A stretch of 64,000 nucleotides of DNA from an uncultured Synergistales bacterium. Lineage in GTDB: Bacteria; Synergistota; Synergistia; Synergistales; Aminobacteriaceae. The DNA lies in contig CAJOGI010000004.1 in assembly GCA_905234075.1 (NCBI GenBank), positions 124,001 to 188,000 of the forward strand, given 5' to 3'. A program made the position numbers and the translations under genes. Shown piece by piece: positions 24,653 through 34,219 of the stretch (the stretch's first letter is position 1; every line of letters starts with the position of its first letter). The notes beneath the pieces are model-generated. The model searched no databases and had not been told where the DNA came from. It was given only the letters and a program-made list of their open reading frames with translations.

Positions 24653-25883
24653 ATGAGAATTGCCGTTGCAGGCATGGGCTATGTGGGTTTAAGTTTAGCG
24701 GTGCTGCTCTCCCAGCATAATGACGTTACAGTCGTTGATATTTTGCCGGAAAAAAATTAATTTATTAAAAAACTGGCAGAGTCCCATTCGAGATGAATAC
24801 ATCGAAAAATTTTTAGCGGAACATGAACAGCGAAAATTAAAGCTCTCGGCTACGACTGAAGCCATAGAAGCATATTCACATGCTGATTTTGTTATCGTGG
24901 CAGCTCCGACGAATTATGATCCTCAAAAAAATTTTTTTGACTGTTCAGCCGTTGAGAACGTCATAAAATTAGTTCTTGAATCTTCAAAAGCTACAATAGT
25001 GATTAAAAGCACAGTCCCTGTAGGTTATACGAAAAAAGCCCGAGAAAAGTTTAATACTAACAGAATTTTATTCAGCCCGGAATTTTTGAGAGAGTCGCAA
25101 GCTCTTTATGATAATTTATATCCCAGCAGAATAATTATAGGCTGCGACGGAAATTCTCGCGATAAAGCTGAAAATTTTGCGAATTTATTAATTGAAAGCG
25201 CGGAAAAAAAAGACGTTCCAGTTTTAATGATGGGACTGACTGAAGCCGAAGCCGTGAAATTATTTGCTAATACTTATTTGGCCCTGCGGATTTCTTATTT
25301 CAACGAACTTGACACTTACGCAGAATTAAAAGGCTTGGACCCTAAAAGCATTATTGAAGGTGTCTGCTTAGATCCTCGAATAGGCGATCAGTATAATAAT
25401 TCTTCGTTCGGTTACGGCGGTTACTGTCTGCCAAAGGATACGAAACAATTATTAGCAAATTTTGAGGATATACCTGAAAATTTAATTCAGGCTATCGTAG
25501 CTTCAAACAGAACCCGCAAAAACCACATTTCCGACAGAGTTTTAGAAAAAGCCGGTTATTACACGAATAAATCAATATTTAAGACAGATACAGAACATCA
25601 CATAACGATCGGAGTCTATAGACTCACAATGAAAGCAAATTCCGATAATTTTCGTCAATCTTCCGTGCAGGGAGTCATGAAGAGAATAAAATCTCGAGGC
25701 GCGAAAGTTATTATTTATGAGCCAACTTTGCAGGACGGTACAACATTTTTTGGGTCATTGATTGTGAATGACATTGAAAAGTTCAAACGGAGCTGCGATA
25801 CTATCATTGCGAACAGATACGAAAGCGTCCTTAATGACGTTAAAGAAAAAGTTTATACTAGAAATATTTTCAGACGTGATTGA
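24653..25883 (+). pseudogene. ugd: UDP-glucose 6-dehydrogenase with a frameshift in an A7 tract
   Basis: ATG 24653 (after AAAGGAG) encodes [19 protein letters not shown]...VVDILPEKN and then hits TAA. One base fewer in the A7 run at 24751-24757 restores [21 protein letters not shown] and a full ~410-aa enzyme. The remainder is intact: [35 protein letters not shown] and the catalytic Cys in [15 protein letters not shown]. The enzyme oxidises UDP-glucose to UDP-glucuronate, the precursor for the divergent arn operon. The shift may be a sequencing or assembly error, a recent null, or a slippage switch; the intact remainder argues against old decay. Confidence 0.85.
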
Positions 25884-25981
25884 TTAACGCACACCTTTCA
25901 TTTTTGTTGCTTCATCGAACAAAAATTTCATGTTAAAATATCTTGTTTTATTTTTATAAAAACTAGGAGGAAAAAATATAT

Positions 25982-27730
25982 TTGAAGAAATTACTATTGC
26001 TAATCGCGGTTATTAGCATCGTCTTCGGAGCTGCTCTGTTTGTTCCGGGAAATGCGCAGGCTGCACCTTCCGAAAAAAATACCGCTGATCTTGTTGTCTA
26101 CGGAAAAATTTTTACTTCCGAAGGCAATCAGATTGTCGAAGCATTCGCCGTGAAGGACGGCAAGTATATTTATGCCGGCGACAAGAAAGGTGCTGAAGAA
26201 TTTATCGAGAAGGGCAAGACTGAAGTCCTTGATTATTCCGGCAAGGGTCTTGTAATGCCCGGCTGCGGCAACGGACACGCGCATTATTTGTCTGCCTTTG
26301 CTGTAAAATCATTCGGAACTATGATCGCATTTGAAGATACTGTCGAAAAGTTTTTAACGGAAATCGTTCCTACCACCGCCAAGAAAGCAAAAGAAACAGG
26401 AGCGAAAGCTGTTTACGGAATGGGCTGGGAATTTCAAACATTCAAGAAAAATATGCCAACTCGTCAACAGCTGGACGCAATTTGCAGCGACATTCCTATG
26501 TACTTCGCAGATGAAGAAAATCACAAGAGCCTTGTAAACACCATTGCTCTTGTCAATGCAGGCATTATGAAAGCAGACGGCACTGTACTCAAAAAGGGCA
26601 ATGATATTCGCGGCGGCGAGATTGATATGGGAGCTGACGGAACTCCTACAGGTTTTTTGAAGGAGCAGGCAGCAACTTACGTGCGTTCGTTCTTAGACAA
26701 TGAAAATCTTTTTTCTGTTGACATGGCAAAAGCGAGCATGGAGAAAATTCAGGAACTGTTACTCTCCGAAGGCTACACCATGTATCTTGACGGCTACTCC
26801 TCCTATTTCTTTAACGATACTTACTATCAGGCCGCCAATCAGATGGACAAAGCCGACAAATTAAATTTTGTATTAGGCTTTAGCTACGAAATTGATAGCT
26901 GGATGAATCTTGATGAAGTTTTAGAGAAGGCTATAGCTGCTAAGAAATTTGCTTCCATGCGAGTAAAACCGTACTGGATTAAATTATTCATGGACGGAAC
27001 TGTTGAAAGCGGCACGGGATTTATTGAGCCGGTATATCTTGACGGCCATCAAGGTATAGTCAACTGGACAGAAAAAGAAATCACAGACATAACGAGAAAG
27101 GCTAATGCGAACGGATTGATAATGCACATACACGCATTAGGCAACAAGGGCGTAAACCGCGTTGTCAACGCATACATTAACGGCGGAAAGCCTGAAATGC
27201 GCAACACTATTGTACACTTACGCAACGTCAATGAGCCGGATTATAAACGCATGGCAGATAATAATATCTATGTAACCTCCGGCATGCTTTGGCATCATAA
27301 TACAAATGAAACAGCGGAGGAACTGAAAACAACGCTTCCTGAGGGCATGGCTGAAAACGGCTATCCCATGAAATCATTTTTTGATAACGGCATCAACGTA
27401 TCTTTTCACACGGACTATCCTGCATTGAGCAACAGTCCTGATGATCCCTTCGGAATTATGGAGATTGCTCTTACAGGTGTCTATCACTTAGAGAATGGAA
27501 ATCCTTGGTGGCCTGAAGAACTCGTTACCCGTGAGCAGGCCCTCACCGCCTTGACAATTAACTGTGCAAAGCAGATGTTCATTGAAGATGAAAGAGGCAG
27601 TATTAAGGCCGGCAAATATGCAGACTTCCTTCTTGTTGATAAGGACGTTCTCACCTGCCCGGTAACGGAGATTCATTCGGCCAAACCCGAAGCAACTTAT
27701 TTTGAAGGAAAAAGAGTCTTCGTAAGATAG
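25982..27730 (+). CDS. Exported amidohydrolase (YtcJ-like, amidohydrolase family 3)
   Basis: 582 aa; start TTG 25982 behind AGGAGG. Signal peptide KKLLLLIAVISIVFGAALF...NAQA. The metal-dependent TIM-barrel features are GLVMPGCGNGHAHYLSAF (HxH), KLFMDGTVESGTGF, LIMHIHALGNKGVNRVV, and the C-terminal SFHTDYPALSNSPDDPFGIM and AGKYADFLLVDKD. Family members hydrolyse amides or imides; substrate unknown. Export is unusual for a mostly cytoplasmic family. Next come two more exported hydrolases in the same direction. Confidence 0.87.
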   Translation: MKKLLLLIAVISIVFGAALFVPGNAQAAPSEKNTADLVVYGKIFTSEGNQIVEAFAVKDGKYIYAGDKKGAEEFIEKGKTEVLDYSGKGLVMPGCGNGHAHYLSAFAVKSFGTMIAFEDTVEKFLTEIVPTTAKKAKETGAKAVYGMGWEFQTFKKNMPTRQQLDAICSDIPMYFADEENHKSLVNTIALVNAGIMKADGTVLKKGNDIRGGEIDMGADGTPTGFLKEQAATYVRSFLDNENLFSVDMAKASMEKIQELLLSEGYTMYLDGYSSYFFNDTYYQAANQMDKADKLNFVLGFSYEIDSWMNLDEVLEKAIAAKKFASMRVKPYWIKLFMDGTVESGTGFIEPVYLDGHQGIVNWTEKEITDITRKANANGLIMHIHALGNKGVNRVVNAYINGGKPEMRNTIVHLRNVNEPDYKRMADNNIYVTSGMLWHHNTNETAEELKTTLPEGMAENGYPMKSFFDNGINVSFHTDYPALSNSPDDPFGIMEIALTGVYHLENGNPWWPEELVTREQALTALTINCAKQMFIEDERGSIKAGKYADFLLVDKDVLTCPVTEIHSAKPEATYFEGKRVFVR

Positions 27731-27811
27731 GTGTCATACAAATTTCAGTCAATATTACAGATTCGTCTGTTTATTGTTTAATATATTTTATATTTGGAGG
27801 TTATAATTATT

Positions 27812-28990
27812 ATGCAACACAAATCAAAATCTCAATCTCGCGCCCGTGTCATTTGGGGGGCATTGCTTCTCGTCCTAATGCTTGCTGTTTCTGCGCAGGC
27901 ATCATCATTCACAGCTCCGAAAAAGCTGGCCGATTACCTCTACTACGTAGAATACACCGACTACACGCCTGACCTCACGACGGGCGAAAAAGTCAAAACG
28001 GGCTTCGCTTGCTCCGCCGTACGCAACGGAAACTTCTACGGCCGTAACTTGGACTTGGATTACGCCGATGTGCCGGAGTTTGTAATCAAGGTTGCTGCAA
28101 AAGAGGGCCGTTACGCAAGTATAGGAATGGCCGCAATCCTCACGCTGAAATCAAAAGAGGTTGACAAAGTTTCGGAGGTTGAGATGCTCGCGATGCCGAA
28201 CATTACTTTTGACGGCATTAATGAAAACGGCGTGGCCATTAACTGCAACGTTGCGCCTGCCGTTGATCTCGACTTCGCTACTTCTCTTTCAACTAATTAC
28301 GGAAAACCGCGCATTCACGCTGTCTCTGTAGTCCGCTACGTTCTCGACCACGCAAAATCAGCCGCGCATGGTTTAGAGCTGTTAAAGAACATGGACATTT
28401 ACGGCGGTTACGGCACATGGGGACTTCACTGGATGCTTTCTGACGCGAAAGAGACTTACATCATCGAATGTATCGACGGCGAACTTGTTGCCAGAAACGA
28501 CACGGATAACATCATGGCAAATTTCTATGTCAACTACGGCAGCTATTCAAAAGCTTCAAAGTATTTGGCCCAGAAGGGGCAGACAGTAGCGGGAAAAGTC
28601 TATGAGGGCTTCCCTATTCTTACGCCTCATGCCTGCGGAGTTGAGCGTTACGCCATACTTAAAGAGCATTACGACGAGGGCGGAAAATCCGCTGAAGGAA
28701 TGGCGCACTTAATGGAGCGCGTGAAATATACGCAGGCCTATGAAGCTGATACGGAGCCCTTCTGGTACACAGAATATACTGAAGGAAATCTGACAATCGC
28801 GAACGCTCCTATGGATTTCAAAGCGGCTATTAAGTACGGCTTTGATACCTACAAGCTGCACGACAGAAACATTCAGCCCAATAACTTCTGGCAGACATGG
28901 CACACATCGGTTTATGACCTCGCGAACAAGACACTCCGCTTGAACATTCAAGAAGATTATACGAAGCATTATGACTTCAAATTAGACTAA
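27812..28990 (+). CDS. Exported Ntn-type linear amide hydrolase (choloylglycine hydrolase-like)
   Basis: 392 aa from ATG 27812 with GGAGG at 27796. Signal peptide VIWGALLLVLMLAVSAQASS. The likely nucleophile is Cys in KTGFACSAVRNGNFYGRNLDLDY, the classical C-S-A...GRNxD context of choloylglycine-hydrolase and related Ntn enzymes. GINENGVAINCNV and GTWGLHWMLSDAKETYIIE are further family-like blocks. The Cys is internal (about residue 63), so the ~40 residues between signal cleavage and Cys must be trimmed by self-processing or left in place. It hydrolyses linear amides; bile salts, penicillins and acyl-homoserine lactones are known family substrates. Confidence 0.83.
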   Translation: MQHKSKSQSRARVIWGALLLVLMLAVSAQASSFTAPKKLADYLYYVEYTDYTPDLTTGEKVKTGFACSAVRNGNFYGRNLDLDYADVPEFVIKVAAKEGRYASIGMAAILTLKSKEVDKVSEVEMLAMPNITFDGINENGVAINCNVAPAVDLDFATSLSTNYGKPRIHAVSVVRYVLDHAKSAAHGLELLKNMDIYGGYGTWGLHWMLSDAKETYIIECIDGELVARNDTDNIMANFYVNYGSYSKASKYLAQKGQTVAGKVYEGFPILTPHACGVERYAILKEHYDEGGKSAEGMAHLMERVKYTQAYEADTEPFWYTEYTEGNLTIANAPMDFKAAIKYGFDTYKLHDRNIQPNNFWQTWHTSVYDLANKTLRLNIQEDYTKHYDFKLD

Positions 28991-29002
28991 TGAATTTTAC
29001 TC

Positions 29003-29037
29003 CGTGCCCTCTCGAAACATGAGGGGACATTATTTTT
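29003..29037 (+). terminator. Probable terminator after the Ntn hydrolase
   Basis: CCCTC/GAGGG stem with extra pairs and one mismatch, then ATTATTTTT, 13 bp past the stop. Confidence 0.5.
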
Positions 29038-29067
29038 GCTGACAAGTTTACAGAAAGGACAATAAAA

Positions 29068-30102
29068 ATGAAAAAGAAAATTTTAACATTTGCAATTACC
29101 GCTGTTATAGTCTTCAGTTTTGCGGCCTGCGCATCAGCCGACAACGCGGATAAGACACCCGATTATTCACAAAAGGCAAGCTGGTATAAAATGCCGGAAA
29201 TCACAAAAGACGTTGACACGTTTTATATTAATTCAACGGTTTACTTCTTTGACAGCTTAAAAGAGAATGCACCTGAATACGCTCCGCTCGACAATGCAGA
29301 GATGCTTGAAGGTTTTGAGGAAGAATATATGTCGCAGGCAAGTGCGTACGAGGATTCAACAAACGTTTTTGTGCCGTACTACCGCCAGGCCGGAATGAGG
29401 GTCATGAAAAAATCATGGCTTGAGACGGGAGACGTTGACGCTGCGATTTCAAAAATGCCCTACAGCGACATAACAGCCGCGCTTGATTATTACTTCGAGA
29501 ACTGCAACGGAGGCCGCCCGTTCATCATCGCAGGGCACAGTCAGGGCTCGGCCATTACCAGGCTCGTACTCAAAAAATATTTCAAAGAACACCCCGATTA
29601 CTACAAGCGCATGATCGCGGCTTACGCCATAGGCTACTCAATAACGAAAGACGATCTCAAAGCATATCCGCATTTGAAATTTGCAACAGGCGAGAGCGAC
29701 ACGGGCGTTATTATCAGCTGGAACACTGAGGGCAAAGAAAACGTTGAGGGCAACGTCAAGACCGCTGCATTACTGCCGGGCGCAATCAGCATTAATCCGT
29801 TAAACTGGAAACTTGACGACACTTACGCTCCTGCAAGCGAAAATTTAGGCTCGCTTACCGCGAACGAGAAAACCGGCGCACCTGAAATCGGCGACATTGG
29901 AGCAGACGCACAGATTGTTCTCTCACGCGGCACAATATTAACGAACGCGAAGCCCGACCCAATGTCAGAAGAGGCCGCAAAGATCACAGCCGAGTACTTT
30001 GGACCGGGCGCAAGACACGAGAACGATTACACGTTCTATTACAACAACATTAAGGACAACGTAGCAAAAAGAATTGCGGCTTATAAGGCAAACGCGAAAT
30101 AA
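29068..30102 (+). CDS. DUF3089 alpha/beta-hydrolase lipoprotein
   Basis: 344 aa. The lipoprotein signal ends in a lipobox-like FAACAS (Cys21). The DUF3089 domain follows: DTFYINSTVYFFD, NVFVPYYRQAGMRV and FIIAGHSQGSAITRLVLKKY with the nucleophile Ser in GHSQGS. These are predicted lipases or esterases of the cell envelope. AAAGGAC precedes the ATG. Third exported hydrolase in a row after the amidohydrolase and the Ntn hydrolase, with its own leader. Confidence 0.83.
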   Translation: MKKKILTFAITAVIVFSFAACASADNADKTPDYSQKASWYKMPEITKDVDTFYINSTVYFFDSLKENAPEYAPLDNAEMLEGFEEEYMSQASAYEDSTNVFVPYYRQAGMRVMKKSWLETGDVDAAISKMPYSDITAALDYYFENCNGGRPFIIAGHSQGSAITRLVLKKYFKEHPDYYKRMIAAYAIGYSITKDDLKAYPHLKFATGESDTGVIISWNTEGKENVEGNVKTAALLPGAISINPLNWKLDDTYAPASENLGSLTANEKTGAPEIGDIGADAQIVLSRGTILTNAKPDPMSEEAAKITAEYFGPGARHENDYTFYYNNIKDNVAKRIAAYKANAK

Positions 30103-30148
30103 AACTTGAAAAGAACAGAATTTTATGGGATTTTATGGGACTAAGCAA

Positions 30149-30169
30149 GCCACCGGCATAGCCGGTGGC
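30149..30169. terminator. Perfect palindrome between convergent genes
   Basis: GCCACCGGC, loop ATA, GCCGGTGGC in the gap between the DUF3089 gene and xylH. No U-run on either side. The same GCCACCGG core recurs at 42026-42051, so it may be a REP-like element as well as a terminator. Confidence 0.5.
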
Positions 30170-30193
30170 CCTTACTATTTAGCTATAGTATAT

Positions 30194-31399
30194 CTATTTT
30201 CCTGATTTTCGACTTGAAACAACATCAAAGATAACAGCAACTAAAAGCACTCCGCCCTTAACAACATACTGCCATGAATCCGTTATTCCAATGATGGACA
30301 TGCCCATGTTCAAAACTCCGAGCAGTAATGCGCCTATAACAACTCCCCCGATAGTACCGACTCCGCCGTAAGCAGACGCGCCGCCTATAAAACATGAAGC
30401 TATTGCGTCCATCTCAAAGGAGCTGCCTGTCTGTCCGGAAACAGAACCGACCCTCGCAAGACATAGCAGTCCGCACAGTCCTGCAAGAAGACCCATGTTA
30501 GCATATGCCATAAAATATACTTTGTTAGTGTTGATACCGCTTAGGCGTGTAGCCTTCTCGTTGCCGCCTACCGCATAAAAATAACGCCCAAACGAAGTCT
30601 TTGATGTTATAAAGTAATATATAAGGCATATGGCAAGAACCCACACAAGCATTACGGATATTCCTTTATATTGGCTAAGTTTATTGCAGTACCACATAAT
30701 TAACGCACTGACTACTGCGGCTTTACCGTAATCAACAAGAGCACTGTTTTGAGTGTAACCGTTTCTTGCTTTATTAGATCTTGAACGGGCAACCATGACA
30801 AAAATTATTAATACTGCTATCGCTCCGATTACTAACGGCGACCATATATGCGGATTTTCAACAGGTTTATTAAGTGTCGATATTACATCAAGACCCGGAA
30901 TATTAATATACGACGTGAATAAATTTGTGAATGTTTTATCTTTAATCGGCACCGTTTTGCTATCGAGAACAAGTCTGCCGATACCTCTGAATACAAACAT
31001 ACCGGCAAGTGTAGTGATAAACGGCGGTATACGAACATAGCCGATCCAGTAACCCTGCCAAATACCTAAAAGAAGTCCAACGAGCAGGCACACTATTATT
31101 GTTATATAAGCGTTCCAGCCCATGTTGGTTACAAGTACTGCCGCAAGCCCTCCGGTTAAACATATTACCGAACCTACAGAGAGATCGATATTGCCGCCGG
31201 TTAAAATACATAACAGCATACCGCAAGCCATGACTAAAACATATCCGTTCTGCAAAAGCAAATTTGACATATTCTGAGCATACAGCAAACGGCCTTTCGT
31301 AAGGAAACAGAACAACAAGAACACCGCAACGAGTGCAATAGTCATGGAATTTTTTGTGGCAAACTCTTTGATTTTTGCGGCGTTAGATTTATCAGACAT
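30194..31399 (-). CDS. xylH: XylH-type sugar ABC transporter permease
   Basis: 401 aa from ATG 31399 (AAGGAG 13 bp upstream; the GTG four codons earlier is too close to it). About ten helices. GNIDLSVGSVICLTGGLAAVL, FITTLAGMFVFRGIGRLVLDS, YFYAVGGNEKATRLSGIN and GGASAYGGVGTIGGVVIGALLLGVLNMGM mark the carbohydrate uptake 2 (CUT2) permease family, close to XylH. It forms the membrane channel with XylG and XylF upstream. The name follows the best family fit; substrate may differ. Confidence 0.88.
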   Translation of the reverse strand: MSDKSNAAKIKEFATKNSMTIALVAVFLLFCFLTKGRLLYAQNMSNLLLQNGYVLVMACGMLLCILTGGNIDLSVGSVICLTGGLAAVLVTNMGWNAYITIIVCLLVGLLLGIWQGYWIGYVRIPPFITTLAGMFVFRGIGRLVLDSKTVPIKDKTFTNLFTSYINIPGLDVISTLNKPVENPHIWSPLVIGAIAVLIIFVMVARSRSNKARNGYTQNSALVDYGKAAVVSALIMWYCNKLSQYKGISVMLVWVLAICLIYYFITSKTSFGRYFYAVGGNEKATRLSGINTNKVYFMAYANMGLLAGLCGLLCLARVGSVSGQTGSSFEMDAIASCFIGGASAYGGVGTIGGVVIGALLLGVLNMGMSIIGITDSWQYVVKGGVLLVAVIFDVVSSRKSGK

Positions 31400-31427
31400 A
31401 GAGAAATACACGCTCCTTTTGTTAAGA

Positions 31428-32972
31428 TTAGGCTATTTTCTGACTGTCTCTGAGAATGTAACCCATAATTATTTCTTGAGTTGCTTCTTTAGCGTTGAGC
31501 TCAGCCAGTATTTTTCCTTCATTCATTACGTAAATCCGATCGCACATGCCCAGCAGTTCCGGCATTTCGGAAGAGATCATTATCACGGATTTTCCATGCT
31601 CTACCATGCTGTTAATAAGACAGTAAATATCATACTTGGCACCTACATCAATTCCCCGTGTAGGCTCATCAAGAATTAATATATCAGGTTCGGTGAACAT
31701 CCATTTTCCCAATAATGCTTTTTGTTGATTTCCTCCGGAAAGATTGCCGACTTTTTGTTCAATAGAGGGAGTTTTCGTTCCCATCTCGGTTTTCATCTGC
31801 TCAGCTGCCAAACGTTCTTTGTCTTTATCGATAACGCCTTTTTTGGTGAGCTTATCCAATCTTGCAAGAGTTGTGTTCATTCGTATACTCTCGTTGAGCA
31901 AAAGGCCGTTAGTTTTTCTGTCTTCAGTAACATAGGCAAGCCCCGCATGTATAGCATTTTCAGGAGTTTTCAGAAATGTTACATTACCGTTTAACATTAA
32001 GGCTCCTGTAATATTAGTACCGTAGCTCCTTCCAAAAATTGACATCGCCAGCTCCGTACGTCCTGCGCCCTGAAGCCCTGAGAAGCCAACAACCTCGCCT
32101 TTATGAACATTAAATGAAACGTTATTGACAACAGTTTTTTCTGAATAGATAGGGTGATGAACTGTCCAATTTTTAACCTCAAGCCCTATTTCGCTTTGGA
32201 TATTATGCGCACGTTCAGGGTATCTGTCGTCCATCGGGCGGCCTACCATTCCCTTTATTATTCTGTCCTCGCTAAGTTCGTCAACGCCTTTAGTGAGTGT
32301 CTCTATAGTGCTTCCGTCGCGGATTATAGTAACTTTGTCGGCGCAATAGATTATCTCGTTCAGCTTGTGAGTGATGATTATAGAAGTCAAGCCTTGTTTT
32401 TTGTAGTCGATCAATAAATCTAAAAGCATCTTAGCCTCTTCGTCATTTAATGAAGAAGTGGGCTCGTCAAGAATTAAAAGTTTTACGTTCTTTGAAAATG
32501 CTTTGGCTATTTCTACAAGCTGCTGCTTCCCCGTACCTATGTCTTTAATCAGCGTGTGGGGCGATTCATGAAGGTTAACCTGCTGCATATGTTTTTCTGC
32601 TTCGGCATAAGTTTTGTTCCAGTCTATGACTCCGGCACTGTTCTTAAACTCGTTGCCCAGAAACATATTTTCGCCGATTGAGAGCAGCGGAATTAAAGCA
32701 AGCTCTTGATGAATGATGACTATATTTTCAGCTTCGGATTCTTTCAGCGTCTTGAATTTGCATAACTTACCGTTGTAATAAATCTCTCCGGTGTAAGTTC
32801 CGTACGGATAAATTCCGGACAGCACGTTCATTAATGTAGATTTTCCTGCGCCGTTTTCGCCGATTAGGGCGTGGATTTCCCCGCGTTCAACAACAAGATT
32901 GACATTATCGAGAGCCTTAACTCCGGGAAATTCTTTTGTGATGTTTTTCATTTCAAGAATTATGTCCGCCAA
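31428..32972 (-). CDS. xylG: XylG-type sugar ABC transporter ATPase
   Basis: 514 aa with two ABC domains, typical for CUT2. The first has ALIGENGAGKSTLMNVLSG (Walker A), IGTGKQQLVEIAKA and LLILDEPTSSL (Walker B). The second has FSGLQGAGRTELAMSIFG (degenerate Walker A), LSGGNQQKALLGKWM and LILDEPTRGIDVGAK. Start TTG 32972 puts GGAGG at a normal distance; the TTG at 32978 is too close. The gene follows xylF by 80 bp. Confidence 0.9.
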   Translation of the reverse strand: MADIILEMKNITKEFPGVKALDNVNLVVERGEIHALIGENGAGKSTLMNVLSGIYPYGTYTGEIYYNGKLCKFKTLKESEAENIVIIHQELALIPLLSIGENMFLGNEFKNSAGVIDWNKTYAEAEKHMQQVNLHESPHTLIKDIGTGKQQLVEIAKAFSKNVKLLILDEPTSSLNDEEAKMLLDLLIDYKKQGLTSIIITHKLNEIIYCADKVTIIRDGSTIETLTKGVDELSEDRIIKGMVGRPMDDRYPERAHNIQSEIGLEVKNWTVHHPIYSEKTVVNNVSFNVHKGEVVGFSGLQGAGRTELAMSIFGRSYGTNITGALMLNGNVTFLKTPENAIHAGLAYVTEDRKTNGLLLNESIRMNTTLARLDKLTKKGVIDKDKERLAAEQMKTEMGTKTPSIEQKVGNLSGGNQQKALLGKWMFTEPDILILDEPTRGIDVGAKYDIYCLINSMVEHGKSVIMISSEMPELLGMCDRIYVMNEGKILAELNAKEATQEIIMGYILRDSQKIA

Positions 32973-33051
32973 ACGCAATTCCTCCCTTCAAAAAATAGGC
33001 AGGGCATTAAATTAACCCTGCCCTAAAATTAAATTTTTTTTTACAACGTGC

Positions 33052-34152
33052 TTATTTCGCTTTCAGATAGCCGTCCTCGCCTTTGATATAAAGGCCGGTG
33101 TCAACAAGATAATCAAGATTATCTTTTGTAACCACTGTCGGCACAAGGAGGAATGAAGGCGTGAAATGTCCAGGTGATGTGAAATATGACGTTGTGTCAT
33201 AAGCACATTCTACGCTGAAACTCTTTGCGAGCTCTTCGCCGTTGACTTTACCGTTCAGGAGAGCCTTTGAGACTTCAAGGGTAACGACGGCTTCATTAGC
33301 AACGTTTTTATAAACAGTCATTGTCTGCTTTCCGTCTACAATATTAGCGAGGTTAGCAATGTCTCCGTCCTGTCCTGTTACGATTACAGCGTTACCTCCG
33401 GCATAGTCTGACTCTAGAGCCTGAGTAACTCCAGCTGCTGTCGAGTCATTGTTGCAAAGCCAAGCGTGAAGAATTGTTCCGTCAGCATAATATGATCCGA
33501 GAATGTTCTGCGCACGCGCTAAAGCCGTGTCAGTGTTCCACTGTGCTGTGGCGACCTGCTGAAATTCTGTCTGTCCCGAAATAACTTTGAGAACGCCTGA
33601 GTCAAGATAGGGCTTCAGCGTATCAAATCCGCCTCTGAAGAAATAGCCTGCATTGTTGTCGGCAGGGTCTCCGGCTGTGAACTCGATGTTGAAGACTTTT
33701 CCCTTTGCGTTCTTGAGGTCAAGCGCGGCTTCGATGAACTTGCCCTGCAAAACTCCTACGGTATAGTTATCGAATGAAATATAGTAGGTAACAGCATCAT
33801 TGCCGATTAAGCGGTCATAAGCGATAACCGGGATTCCTGCTTCGGCCGCACGATCCATAACGGTATTAAGTCCATCGCCATCAATCGCTGCAACTATGAG
33901 CAAATCGGCTCCCCAGCTGATCATGTTGTCGATGTCGTTGACCTGCTGGTCGTTCTTGTTGTCCGAGTAGGTGAGCTGTGTTTCGTAGCCTGCCGCGTCA
34001 AACTGGGCTTTGAGATACTCGCCGTCTCTGTTCCAACGTTCAAGGGACTGTGTCGGCATTGAGATACCGATTTTCTTTGCTGCTGCAAACGCTGTGGTGT
34101 AGGCACCGAATACCATCACGAAAGCCAAGACTAACAATAAAAACTTCTTCAT
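33052..34152 (-). CDS. xylF: XylF-type periplasmic sugar-binding protein
   Basis: 366 aa. Signal peptide KKFLLLVLAFVMVFGAYTTAFAA. Type I periplasmic binding fold: KIGISMPTQSLERWNRDGEYLK, YSDNKNDQQVNDIDNMI, GLNTVMDRAAEAGIPVIAYDRLI and VTGQDGDIANLANIVDGKQTMTVYK (read as successive strands), all close to XylF/ChvE. Catches the sugar for XylGH. The leader carries AAAGGAGCGT, an extended motif shared with xylH, the AGCS gene and the STAS gene. Confidence 0.9.
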   Translation of the reverse strand: MKKFLLLVLAFVMVFGAYTTAFAAAKKIGISMPTQSLERWNRDGEYLKAQFDAAGYETQLTYSDNKNDQQVNDIDNMISWGADLLIVAAIDGDGLNTVMDRAAEAGIPVIAYDRLIGNDAVTYYISFDNYTVGVLQGKFIEAALDLKNAKGKVFNIEFTAGDPADNNAGYFFRGGFDTLKPYLDSGVLKVISGQTEFQQVATAQWNTDTALARAQNILGSYYADGTILHAWLCNNDSTAAGVTQALESDYAGGNAVIVTGQDGDIANLANIVDGKQTMTVYKNVANEAVVTLEVSKALLNGKVNGEELAKSFSVECAYDTTSYFTSPGHFTPSFLLVPTVVTKDNLDYLVDTGLYIKGEDGYLKAK

Positions 34153-34219
34153 AAAAAATACGCTCCTTTATGATATAAATTTACCAAAAGAATCTTTGCG
34201 ATTCATTTAAGCCTTAAAT

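Noticed and set aside
24720-24760. ugd starting at the ATG at 24720
   Set aside because: That start would lack the NAD-binding GMGYVGLS segment, which is encoded just upstream in another frame from 24653 with a good ribosome-binding site.
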